A stretch of 64,000 nucleotides of DNA from NCBI RefSeq assembly GCF_014323725.1, contig NZ_JABVED010000011.1, positions 62,001-126,000 on the forward strand, read 5' to 3'. Numbering within the stretch: position 1 is the first letter of the stretch; every line of letters starts with the position of its first letter. The position numbers were made by a program, and so were the translations under genes. The notes under the pieces are model-generated. The model did not search any database and had not been told where the DNA came from. It worked only from the letters and a program-made list of their open reading frames with translations. The stretch is from Actinokineospora xionganensis (GTDB taxonomy: Bacteria > Actinomycetota > Actinomycetes > Mycobacteriales > Pseudonocardiaceae). Positions 38,616-50,601 of this stretch are shown here, one piece after another.

Positions 38616-39368
38616 GTGACCGAGACGGTGTCGCCGAAGGTGCAGCTCATCGCCAAGACCGAGTTCTTCGCGCCGGCGGACGTGCCGTGGTCCACCGACG
38701 CCGACGGCGGTGAGGCGCTGGCCGAGTTCGCAGGCCGCGCCTGCTACCAGTCGTGGAAGAAGCCGAACCCGGCGACCGCGACCAACGCCGGCTACATCAA
38801 CCACATCATCGAGGTCGGCCACCTGTCGGTCCTTGAACACGGCAGCGTGAGCTTCTACATGACGGGCCTGTCCCGCTCGCTCACCCACGAGCTGATCCGC
38901 CACCGCCACTTCTCCTACTCGCAGCTCTCGCAGCGGTACGTGCCGGAGAAGTCGGCCGCGATGGTCGAGCCCGACGTCATCGCCGAGGACCCGGAGCTGC
39001 ACGCCAAGTTCCTCGAGGCCGCCCAGGCCGCGCAGGACGCGTACAACGAGCTGCTCGCAGGCCTGGAGAAGAAGTTCGCCGACGTCAAGAGCGCCACCCT
39101 GCGCAAGAAGCAGGCGCGCCAGGCGGCCCGGGCGATCCTGCCCAACGCCACTGAGACCCGCATCGTCGTCACCGGCAACTACCGCGCCTGGCGCCACTTC
39201 ATCGCCATGCGCGCCACCGAGCACGCCGACGTCGAGATCCGCGCGCTGGCCATCGAGTGCCTGCGGCAGCTGCAGAAGGCGGCGTCGAGCGTGTTCGCCG
39301 ACTTCACGATCACCGCGCTGCCCGACGGCACCGAGGTCGCCTCCAGCCCGCTCGTCGCCGAAGGCTGA
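38616..39368 (+). CDS. thyX: FAD-dependent thymidylate synthase ThyX
   Basis: A 250-residue flavoenzyme making dTMP from dUMP with methylene-tetrahydrofolate. The ThyX motif [14 protein letters not shown] lies near residue 95, and the substrate helix ends in [28 protein letters not shown]. It is nearly collinear with the mycobacterial enzyme. The GTG start follows a GAGGACGG sequence. thyX, dapA and RNase J occur in this same order in mycobacteria, though here three genes intervene. Confidence 0.97.
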   Translation: MTETVSPKVQLIAKTEFFAPADVPWSTDADGGEALAEFAGRACYQSWKKPNPATATNAGYINHIIEVGHLSVLEHGSVSFYMTGLSRSLTHELIRHRHFSYSQLSQRYVPEKSAAMVEPDVIAEDPELHAKFLEAAQAAQDAYNELLAGLEKKFADVKSATLRKKQARQAARAILPNATETRIVVTGNYRAWRHFIAMRATEHADVEIRALAIECLRQLQKAASSVFADFTITALPDGTEVASSPLVAEG

Positions 39369-39373
39369 GCCGG

Positions 39374-39766
39374 GTGAAGCGGCTCGCCATCGACGTCATC
39401 GACGGCGATTACACGGTCACCAGGCTCGACGCGGGAACGAAGGTCCCCGCGAACCTGTTCGACGGCGACGGCCTGGTCTCGGTCAGCCGCACGCCGACCG
39501 AGGTCTCGATCGTCTCGCCGAGCGCCACCGCGCCCGAGGGCGGCCAGACCGAGCCGGGCTGGCGGCTGCTGACCGTGCGCGGCCCGCTGGAGTTCACCCT
39601 CACAGGGATCATGGCCTCGCTGGCCGGTTCGCTCGCCGCGGCCGGGGTGTCGCTGTTCGCCCTGTCCACTTTCGACACCGACCACATCCTCGTGCACGCC
39701 ACCGACCTCACCCGCGCCCTCGCCGCCCTCCGCGAGGCAGGCCACGAGGTGTTCGAGTCGGCCTGA
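39374..39766 (+). CDS. ACT-domain protein (CASTOR/UPF0735-like)
   Basis: A 130-residue protein with two tandem ACT-like folds: IDVIDGDYTVTRLDAGTKVP and then LLTVRGPLEFTLTGIMASLAGSLAAAGVSLFALSTFDTDHILV, the usual beta-alpha-beta amino-acid-binding pattern. The GTG lies 5 bp after the thyX stop, so it is in the same operon. It probably senses or binds an amino acid; the partner is not known. Confidence 0.82.
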   Translation: MKRLAIDVIDGDYTVTRLDAGTKVPANLFDGDGLVSVSRTPTEVSIVSPSATAPEGGQTEPGWRLLTVRGPLEFTLTGIMASLAGSLAAAGVSLFALSTFDTDHILVHATDLTRALAALREAGHEVFESA

Positions 39767-39864
39767 CGACACGAAAACCCCGCCTCCGGCGATCGTCTAC
39801 GCGGAACCGCCGAACGGCCGATCGCGGTCTGACTAGGATTCGCGGCGGCTGAGGAGGTAGCAGG

Positions 39865-41319
<1,455 letters not shown>

Positions 41320-41342
41320 CTTACCCCCGGTAATGTAGGTCC

Positions 41343-44751
<3,409 letters not shown>

Positions 44752-44760
44752 AAGAGGGAC

Positions 44761-44940
44761 ATGCCTTACATCTCGGTTTCCATGTACCCCGGCCGCACCC
44801 AGGAACAGAAGCGCGAACTCGTCGCCAAACTGACCGACGCCTTCGTCGAGACCTGCGGCGGCAAGCGCGAAGGCGTGTGGGTAGTGATCAACGAGGTTCC
44901 CGCGGAGAGCTGGGGCGTCGGCGGCGAACTGCGGGGATAA
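44761..44940 (+). CDS. small 4-oxalocrotonate tautomerase family protein
   Basis: A 59-residue protein, MPYISVSMYPGRTQEQKREL..., with the invariant Pro2 that becomes the N-terminal catalytic base after Met removal, the basic R12/K17 helix pattern of the 4-OT family, and the closing VINEVPAESWGVGGE strand. It starts 9 bp after RNase J and probably shares its transcript. The size is normal for this hexameric family. The substrate is unknown; many actinobacterial copies are orphan tautomerases. Confidence 0.88.
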   Translation: MPYISVSMYPGRTQEQKRELVAKLTDAFVETCGGKREGVWVVINEVPAESWGVGGELRG

Positions 44941-44962
44941 CACCCCCAGTCACAGCCCGGCA

Positions 44963-44992
44963 CCCCGCCGCCAGCGGCACGTGGCGGCGGGG
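44963..44992 (+). terminator. hairpin terminator after the tautomerase gene
   Basis: CCCCGCCGCCA (44963-44973) pairs with TGGCGGCGGGG (44982-44992) around an 8-nt loop, 22 bp after the stop. It lies between the + strand operon and the convergent - strand genes, so it may stop transcription from both sides. Confidence 0.8.
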
Positions 44993-45003
44993 CAAGCCCG
45001 GGG

Positions 45004-45111
45004 TTACGCGCGACGAGCCGCCGAAGCCACGAGGACGGCCACGGCAGCGCTGAACAACTGCCGCAGCAGGAGGTTGCGTTCACGACGGCGTTCACGCCTG
45101 GTCTGGTTCAT
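45004..45111 (-). CDS. tiny basic/hydrophobic ORF coupled to the SulP-CA gene
   Basis: A 35-residue ORF: MNQTRRERRRERNLLLRQLF followed by SAAVAVLVASAARRA. Its ATG overlaps the TGA of the SulP-carbonic anhydrase gene (ATGA), the usual sign of coupled translation in this genome. The highly basic N-terminus and single hydrophobic stretch suggest a small membrane-associated peptide. No family is recognised; it could be chance, though the overlap and the amphipathic layout argue for a real gene. Confidence 0.5.
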   Translation of the reverse strand: MNQTRRERRRERNLLLRQLFSAAVAVLVASAARRA

Positions 45112-47399
45112 CGCAGCTCCGTTTCCGCTCGCGTCTCATGCGGTGTCGCTCCATCCGTCGGCGGCGTAACGGGCCCCGACGGCGCGCGCAGGGGTTCGAA
45201 CCGTTCCCCGGCGTCGTCCAACATCAACAATGTTCCGCTCGGGATGTCGAAGAACAGCCCGATCAGCCGGACCCGCCCGGCGGTGACGGCCTCCGCCACA
45301 TCAGGCATCTTGCCCAGCGACTCAAGCTGCACCGCCACGTTCACCATCGCCAGTTGATCGATGTCCGACCAGCCCGCCTCCGCGGCGCGCCTCGCCAGCG
45401 GATGCCCGTCCTTCCACGCCTGCAGGCTGGGAGCGGCCCACCGCAGCCACCGCCCGATCGGATCGTTCTCCGGCCCCGAGAGCAGCGCCGTCATCGCGCC
45501 GCAGCGGGAGTGCCCGCAGACGATCATCGTCGGCACCTTGAGGTGGTCGAGCGCGTAGAGCACGCCCGCCCGCATCGACAGGTCACCCGGCACCAGGTTG
45601 CCCACGTTGCGCAGGGTGAACAGGTCGCCCGGGCCGGAGGTGGTGATCACGTTCGGCACGATCCGCGAGTCCGCGCAGGTGAGGAACAGGGCGTGCGGAT
45701 GCTGGTTCGCGGCCAGCCTGCGCAGGTGCGGACGCATGATCGGCGCGGTCCGCCGGTGGTACTCGCGGGCGCCGGTCAGCAGCGGCCGCAGCACGTGGTC
45801 GCGCGACTGCTGCGGGATCGGCACGTGCGTGTGATCGTGTTTCTTGTGGGAGTTCAGCGACTCGCCGTCCTGCCAGTGCGACCACGGCAGGAACCAACGC
45901 GGGCCGGGCCCGCTCCGCTTGCGCCGGGTGTTGGGGCCAGGTCCGCCGATCTCGTCGATGACGATCGTGCCGCCGGTCGACTCGTGTTGGCGCCGCCACG
46001 CCGAGAGGTGTTCGAAGGCGGCGTGGTCGAGGTAGTCGACGACGAGTTCCAAGTGGACGGAGGTGCCGTCGGGCACCTGGGCGAGCACCCGGGAAAGCCT
46101 TGGTACGGAAAGAAAGCTTAAAGTTCCCTCGACGACGACGGCGTAGACGTCGTCGGCTCCCCGCTCGACTCGCACGCGCGCCCAGACGATCCGGCGCAGC
46201 GTGGCGAGGAGCGCGACGGCGAAGCCGAGCACGACGCCTTCGAGGAGGTTGAGCATGACCACGCCCGCGATCGTGACCACGTAGACCATCAGCTCGCCGT
46301 GTCTGCGCGCGGTCCGCATGTCGGCGAGCTTGACCAGGTTCATGCCGACGACCACGAGCAGCCCGGCCAGCGCGGCCATCGGGATCTGCTCGACGAGGTC
46401 GACCAGCAGCACTGTGAACAGCAGCACCCAGACGCCGTGCAGGGTCGCCGAGGCCCGGGTGCGGGCGCCCGCGCGGACGTTGGTCGCGCTGCGCACGATC
46501 ACGCCGGTGATGGGCAGGCCGCCGAGCATGCCGGAGACGATGTTCGCGCTGCCCTGGCCGACCAGTTCGCGGTTGAGGTCGGTGCGGTGGCCGTCGCGCA
46601 GTTTGTCGACCGCGACAGCGGAGAGCAGGCTCTCGACGCTGGCGATGATCGTCATGGTGAACACGCCGAGCGCGAACGCGACCCAGTGGCCGTCGGGGAG
46701 CGCGGGCAGGGCGATCGCCGAGAGCGGCGAGTCGGGCAGCGACACCCGCTGCACGTCGATTCCCAGGGTGACCACGGTGGCGAGCACGATCGCCACCAGC
46801 GGGCCGGGGACCGCCCTGATCCGCGCGGGCAGCTTGGGCCAGACGAGTAGCAGCGCGACGACCGCCAGGCCGATGAAGGTGGCGGGTTGGTGCAGGTCGG
46901 TGATCTGCGCGGGCAGGTCACGCAGGTTGTGCCACGTGTTGGCGCTCGCCGAACCGCCGAGCAGCACGTGCACCTGGCTGATCACGATGACCACGCCGAT
47001 GCCTGCGAGCATGGCGTGCACCACCGTCGGGGAGATCGCGAGCGCGGCGCGACCGATCTTGCACGCGCCGAGGACGACTTGGAGCACCCCGGCGCAGACC
47101 GTGATCGCGCAGGTCACCGCCCAGCCGAACTGGCCGATGAGTTCGGCGACGACCACTGTGAGACCCGCGGCGGGCCCGCTGACCTGCAACCGGGAGCCGC
47201 CGAGCGGGCCCGCGACCAGGCCGCCGACGACGGCGGCGATGAGTCCGGCGATGACGGGCGCGCCGGACGCGGCGGCGATGCCGAGGGAGAGGGGGACGGC
47301 GATGAGGAAGACGACTAGTGAGGCCTGCACGTCATGGCGGGCGTCGAGCAGGCGGTGGGGCGGGGCGTGGGCCGGGCCACTGGAGCGTGGTGCACCCAT
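45108..47399 (-). CDS. SulP transporter fused to a beta-carbonic anhydrase
   Basis: A 763-residue fusion. The first 430 residues form a SulP anion transporter (DVQASLVVFLIAVPLSLGIAAASGAPVIAGLIAA start; LGGLPITGVIVRSATNVRAGARTRASA), followed by a STAS-like region (VVVEGTLSFLSVPRLSRVLAQVPDG) and, from about residue 530, a complete beta-carbonic anhydrase with zinc ligands in CADSRIVP (near 575) and CGHSRCGAM (near 627). Such fusions are thought to link bicarbonate movement with CO2 hydration. The ATG at 47399 is fixed by an AAGGAGGT site; the open frame extends 55 codons further but without family support. Confidence 0.93.
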   Translation of the reverse strand: MGAPRSSGPAHAPPHRLLDARHDVQASLVVFLIAVPLSLGIAAASGAPVIAGLIAAVVGGLVAGPLGGSRLQVSGPAAGLTVVVAELIGQFGWAVTCAITVCAGVLQVVLGACKIGRAALAISPTVVHAMLAGIGVVIVISQVHVLLGGSASANTWHNLRDLPAQITDLHQPATFIGLAVVALLLVWPKLPARIRAVPGPLVAIVLATVVTLGIDVQRVSLPDSPLSAIALPALPDGHWVAFALGVFTMTIIASVESLLSAVAVDKLRDGHRTDLNRELVGQGSANIVSGMLGGLPITGVIVRSATNVRAGARTRASATLHGVWVLLFTVLLVDLVEQIPMAALAGLLVVVGMNLVKLADMRTARRHGELMVYVVTIAGVVMLNLLEGVVLGFAVALLATLRRIVWARVRVERGADDVYAVVVEGTLSFLSVPRLSRVLAQVPDGTSVHLELVVDYLDHAAFEHLSAWRRQHESTGGTIVIDEIGGPGPNTRRKRSGPGPRWFLPWSHWQDGESLNSHKKHDHTHVPIPQQSRDHVLRPLLTGAREYHRRTAPIMRPHLRRLAANQHPHALFLTCADSRIVPNVITTSGPGDLFTLRNVGNLVPGDLSMRAGVLYALDHLKVPTMIVCGHSRCGAMTALLSGPENDPIGRWLRWAAPSLQAWKDGHPLARRAAEAGWSDIDQLAMVNVAVQLESLGKMPDVAEAVTAGRVRLIGLFFDIPSGTLLMLDDAGERFEPLRAPSGPVTPPTDGATPHETRAETELR

Positions 47400-47493
47400 C
47401 GGGTACCTCCTTGAGGTCGGTCGGAACGGACGCTCTCGGGTGCACCATGTTTCGGTACCGAGATGAGCACATGGTGACCGATTGGCCACGATG

Positions 47494-47526
47494 TGTCGCC
47501 TGCGACAAGTAAACATCGCTTTACTT
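47494..47526. promoter_or_regulatory. paired inverted repeats upstream of the SulP-CA gene
   Basis: TGTCGC-CT-GCGACA (47494-47507) abuts AAGTAAA-N6-TTTACTT (47507-47526), about 95 bp before the SulP-CA start in the 187-bp gap behind the EamA gene. They are perfect and share a base, so they could be operators for a CO2- or pH-responsive regulator, or (the second) a weak terminator of the upstream gene. Confidence 0.45.
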
Positions 47527-47586
47527 TCAGCGCGTCCAGTGACCCCCGGATAGATCAACTTCACTCGACAGCGTGTGGTGTGGGTC

Positions 47587-48546
47587 TCAATCGGTGGGTA
47601 GCGGGTCGGCGGGCGTGACCGGCCCGTGCGACGCGACCTGGACCAGCGCGGCCCCGCTCAGGAGCACCACCATCCCGATGATCTGGTCGGGTGACAGTGT
47701 CTCGCCGAGCATCAGCCAGGCGATCAGGGTGGCCACGATCGGCTCCGACAGCGCGAGGACGCTGGCCACCGTGGAGGGCAGATGCCGAAGCGAACTGATG
47801 CTCAGCGTGTAGGCGAGCGCGGTGCTGACCAGCGCGACGATGACCAGCAGCGCCACTACCGGCACCTGCGCTCCGCCGAAGGCCGAGGTCGTTCGGATCG
47901 CCGCGTAGGGCATCGTCCACGGTGGCGCGACGGCGAACAGGGCGAGCGCGCCCACCACCATTCCCCAAGTCACCATCCCGATCGGGTGATGCTCGCTCGC
48001 CCCGCGCTCGCCGAGCAGGTAATACGCCGCCGAACACAGTGCCGCGCCGATCCCGGCGAGCAGTCCGACCCCGTCGAGTTCGAGTGACTTCCATACCTGC
48101 GCCACGAGCGCCAGCCCGAAGAGGGCCAGCGCGATCCCCGCCCAGGACAGCATCGGCAGCCGCACCTTGCGGACGAACCGCACCCAGAACGCCACCAGGA
48201 CCGGCGAGGTGTACTCCAGCAGCATCGCGATGCCGACGGGCAGGCGGGACACGGCGATGAAGAAAAGCAGCTGGACCAGGCCGACTCCGGCAAGCCCGTA
48301 GGCCACCAGTAGTCGCCACTGGTCGCGGCGCACCCGCAGGATTGACGGCTTGACCAGGGCGACACCGATCAGCAGCACGACGGCCGCGATGCCCACCCGG
48401 GCGCTCGCCACATGCTGGGGGGACAGGCCCGCGTTCATCGCGGCCTTGGCCAACGGCCCCGAACTGCCGAACGCCATCGAGGCGCCAAGGATGTAAACAA
48501 CGCCTCGGCCTCGGTGAATAACCGGTGTCTTAAGTTCAGTCGTCAC
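47587..48546 (-). CDS. EamA/DMT family transporter (RhtA-like)
   Basis: A 319-residue exporter with ten spans in two EamA repeats: GVVYILGASMAFGSSGPLAKAAM at the start, GVGLLAGIGAALCSAAYYLLGERG at the middle, and VASVLALSEPIVATLIAWLMLGETLSPDQIIGMVVLLSGA at the end. This matches the RhtA-type group of amino-acid/threonine exporters. The GTG start lies 116 bp from the divergent spermidine-synthase-like gene. The substrate is unproven. Confidence 0.86.
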   Translation of the reverse strand: MTTELKTPVIHRGRGVVYILGASMAFGSSGPLAKAAMNAGLSPQHVASARVGIAAVVLLIGVALVKPSILRVRRDQWRLLVAYGLAGVGLVQLLFFIAVSRLPVGIAMLLEYTSPVLVAFWVRFVRKVRLPMLSWAGIALALFGLALVAQVWKSLELDGVGLLAGIGAALCSAAYYLLGERGASEHHPIGMVTWGMVVGALALFAVAPPWTMPYAAIRTTSAFGGAQVPVVALLVIVALVSTALAYTLSISSLRHLPSTVASVLALSEPIVATLIAWLMLGETLSPDQIIGMVVLLSGAALVQVASHGPVTPADPLPTD

Positions 48547-48662
48547 GAAGTCCAGTCTGCCTTAAGTCAACGAAAGCGGTGGTTGGATGGTAGGACGTAT
48601 CCACTGATCGGTAACCGCTGGGCTGCCTCTATGCTTGCGCGCGCACAGGCGGCGGAGGTGTC

Positions 48663-49526
48663 ATGCAAGGCGAACGACGTGGGCCCGTGCCCGGACTCCA
48701 CAAAGTCCGATTCGGCACCGCCGAACTACTCGCCGACGCCGACCGCGACAACGCCTGGCTGCTGACCGTCGAGGGCGTTGCCCAGTCCTATGTGGACCTC
48801 GATGACCCGTGGCACCTCGAGTTCGACTACGTCAGACGCATCGGCGATGTGATCGACGTGCTTGCCCAGGGCCCACTGGATGTCCTGCACGTGGGCGGGG
48901 GAGCGGGCACCCTGCCCAGGTACCTGCACGCCACCCGCCCCGGCTGCGACCAGTTGGTGATCGACGCCGACGGCCCCCTGATCGACCTGGTGCGGTCCGA
49001 GTTGGACCTGGACTCGGTCCCAGGCCTGGAAGTCCGCGTAGACGAAGGTCGACCGGCTGTCGCGCAACTCCCGGACAGCAGGTACGACTTGGTCATCCTC
49101 GACGCCTATGTCCGCGCGGCCATGCCCGGGGGGCTGGCCACTCTGGAATTCATCACCGAGACAGCCCGCGTTCTACGCCCCACAGGAACGGCAGTCGTAA
49201 ACATCTCCGACGGCCCCGGCCTACGCTTCGCGAGAAGGTTCATCGCCACCATGACGGCGGTGTTCCCCCACGTGGTGATGCTGGCGGAACCGAATGTCCT
49301 CCGCGGCAGGCGTTATGGAAATCTGGTGGTAGCCGCATCCCGCGAGCCGCTTCCGGTAAGGGATCTGGCGTCACGGGTGGCATCAGCGGCCTTCCCGGCC
49401 AGGTGTGTCCCCACCGCACAACTCCTGGCGTTATCGGCAAACGCGGAACCCATCACCGACGCGTCCCCTATGGCCACCCCCACGCCACCGGAACACGCCT
49501 TCGGCCTGCCCGACAGCGCAAGCTAG
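48663..49526 (+). CDS. spermidine synthase-like methyltransferase-fold protein
   Basis: A 287-residue protein of the SpeE-like/fused-MFS-associated group. Motif I is LDVLHVGGGAGTLPRYLHATRP near residue 75, the acidic Asp in QLVIDADGPLIDLV near 100, and DLVILDAYVRAAMPGGLATLEF near 145, as in aminopropyltransferases. The Asp pair needed for putrescine is incomplete, so it is more likely a spermidine-synthase-fold methyltransferase or an orphan than a polyamine enzyme. Preferred start is the ATG at 48663. Confidence 0.75.
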   Translation: MQGERRGPVPGLHKVRFGTAELLADADRDNAWLLTVEGVAQSYVDLDDPWHLEFDYVRRIGDVIDVLAQGPLDVLHVGGGAGTLPRYLHATRPGCDQLVIDADGPLIDLVRSELDLDSVPGLEVRVDEGRPAVAQLPDSRYDLVILDAYVRAAMPGGLATLEFITETARVLRPTGTAVVNISDGPGLRFARRFIATMTAVFPHVVMLAEPNVLRGRRYGNLVVAASREPLPVRDLASRVASAAFPARCVPTAQLLALSANAEPITDASPMATPTPPEHAFGLPDSAS

Positions 49527-49612
49527 CGACAAGGCCCAATCCGGGGAATTTGACGGGCCGAACCACCCACGCACCCTGCGGACCTGCCGGGATCAAGAAG
49601 GCGGGATCGCGA

Positions 49613-49654
49613 TGTGGCGCGAAATGAGAACTCGCTGTCTTGAGGTGGGGACTC
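49613..49654 (-). repeat. degenerate copy of the 21-nt repeat family
   Basis: On the - strand two adjacent 21-nt units start GAGTCCCCACCTCAAG and GAGTTCTCATTTCGCG, bordered by GAGCTCGCGAGTCC as in the other members. No inverted arm is present. It sits between the convergent methyltransferase-like (+) and acyltransferase (-) genes, in the 134-bp gap. Confidence 0.65.
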
Positions 49655-49660
49655 GCGAGC

Positions 49661-50491
49661 TCAGCGAACGGGACGCCAAGGACTCTTGGCATCACAAGGC
49701 CGAGTCGGATCGACAAACGCAGGCACATCAGGCTCACCTGAACGAAGCGGAACCAGATCAGCCGTGATCGCCTGCATGATCCGAGCGTGCGCCCGCACGG
49801 CATCCCCAGGCTTGCCGTCAGTCAGATCGGAAAGATCAACCTGCTGTCCGAAGTGGACACGAAACACCGGCCGATCCCGCACCGCACGGAAGAACGACAG
49901 CAGCAGCGGCTTCACATCACGCCACCCCGTGACAACCTCAGTCCCCCAGTAGACGGCCTCATGCGCCCCCCACTGGCTGATCGTCACCACCGGCACATTC
50001 CCGCCAAGCGCCATCCGCGCCACCCCGGTCTTGCCCCGCTCGGGCCACAGCCCAGGCTCCCGGCTCACCCGTCCCTCCGGATACACCAGCAGCGGCACCC
50101 GAGCCTCACCAAGCGCGTCGACCGCCCGGTGGAAGGCCTCCGCCACATGGGCTTTGCCACGGTCGACTCGCAGATGCCCCGCCTTGCGCAGGAAGTAGCC
50201 CAGCACGGGAGCGTCGAGCAGGCCCGCGGTGAGCATGAACCGGGGCGGAAATCCGGCCTTCGCGCACGCGGCGATCAGGACGAACGGGTCGAACATGCCG
50301 ATGTGGTTGGCCGCGACCAGAACCGGGCGTCCACGCAGTTCCTCGGGGAACTCGCCGGTGATCTCGATGCGTCCGACGGACCGCACCAGTGCTCGATCGA
50401 TCCAGACCATCGCCCGCCAGACCAGCGGGGACTTGCCGAACGTCTTCCCACGGCGTGTCGACTGTTCTCCGTCGGTCCGCAGCGCAACCAT
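49661..50491 (-). CDS. lysophospholipid acyltransferase family protein (PlsC-like)
   Basis: A 276-residue acyltransferase. It has the catalytic NHIGMFDP box (HxxxxD, near residue 58) and the YPEGRVSREPG box (near 135), plus the PVVTISQWGAHEAVYWG segment, matching the 1-acylglycerol-3-phosphate acyltransferase fold. Basic N-terminus and hydrophobic first helix (LVWRAMVWIDRALV) suggest membrane association. The ATG at 50491 is divergent from ftsK, 110 bp away. The acyl acceptor is not determined. Confidence 0.85.
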   Translation of the reverse strand: MVALRTDGEQSTRRGKTFGKSPLVWRAMVWIDRALVRSVGRIEITGEFPEELRGRPVLVAANHIGMFDPFVLIAACAKAGFPPRFMLTAGLLDAPVLGYFLRKAGHLRVDRGKAHVAEAFHRAVDALGEARVPLLVYPEGRVSREPGLWPERGKTGVARMALGGNVPVVTISQWGAHEAVYWGTEVVTGWRDVKPLLLSFFRAVRDRPVFRVHFGQQVDLSDLTDGKPGDAVRAHARIMQAITADLVPLRSGEPDVPAFVDPTRPCDAKSPWRPVR

Positions 50492-50601
50492 GGCCAGAGC
50501 ATGACATGCCCCAGGTCGGTGTCGGCCGCCAGGTCGACACGGATTCATGTTGTCCGTGTGACCCGTGGGGCGGGAGGGCAGGGCGGGTTACCGTGTGGGC
50601 T

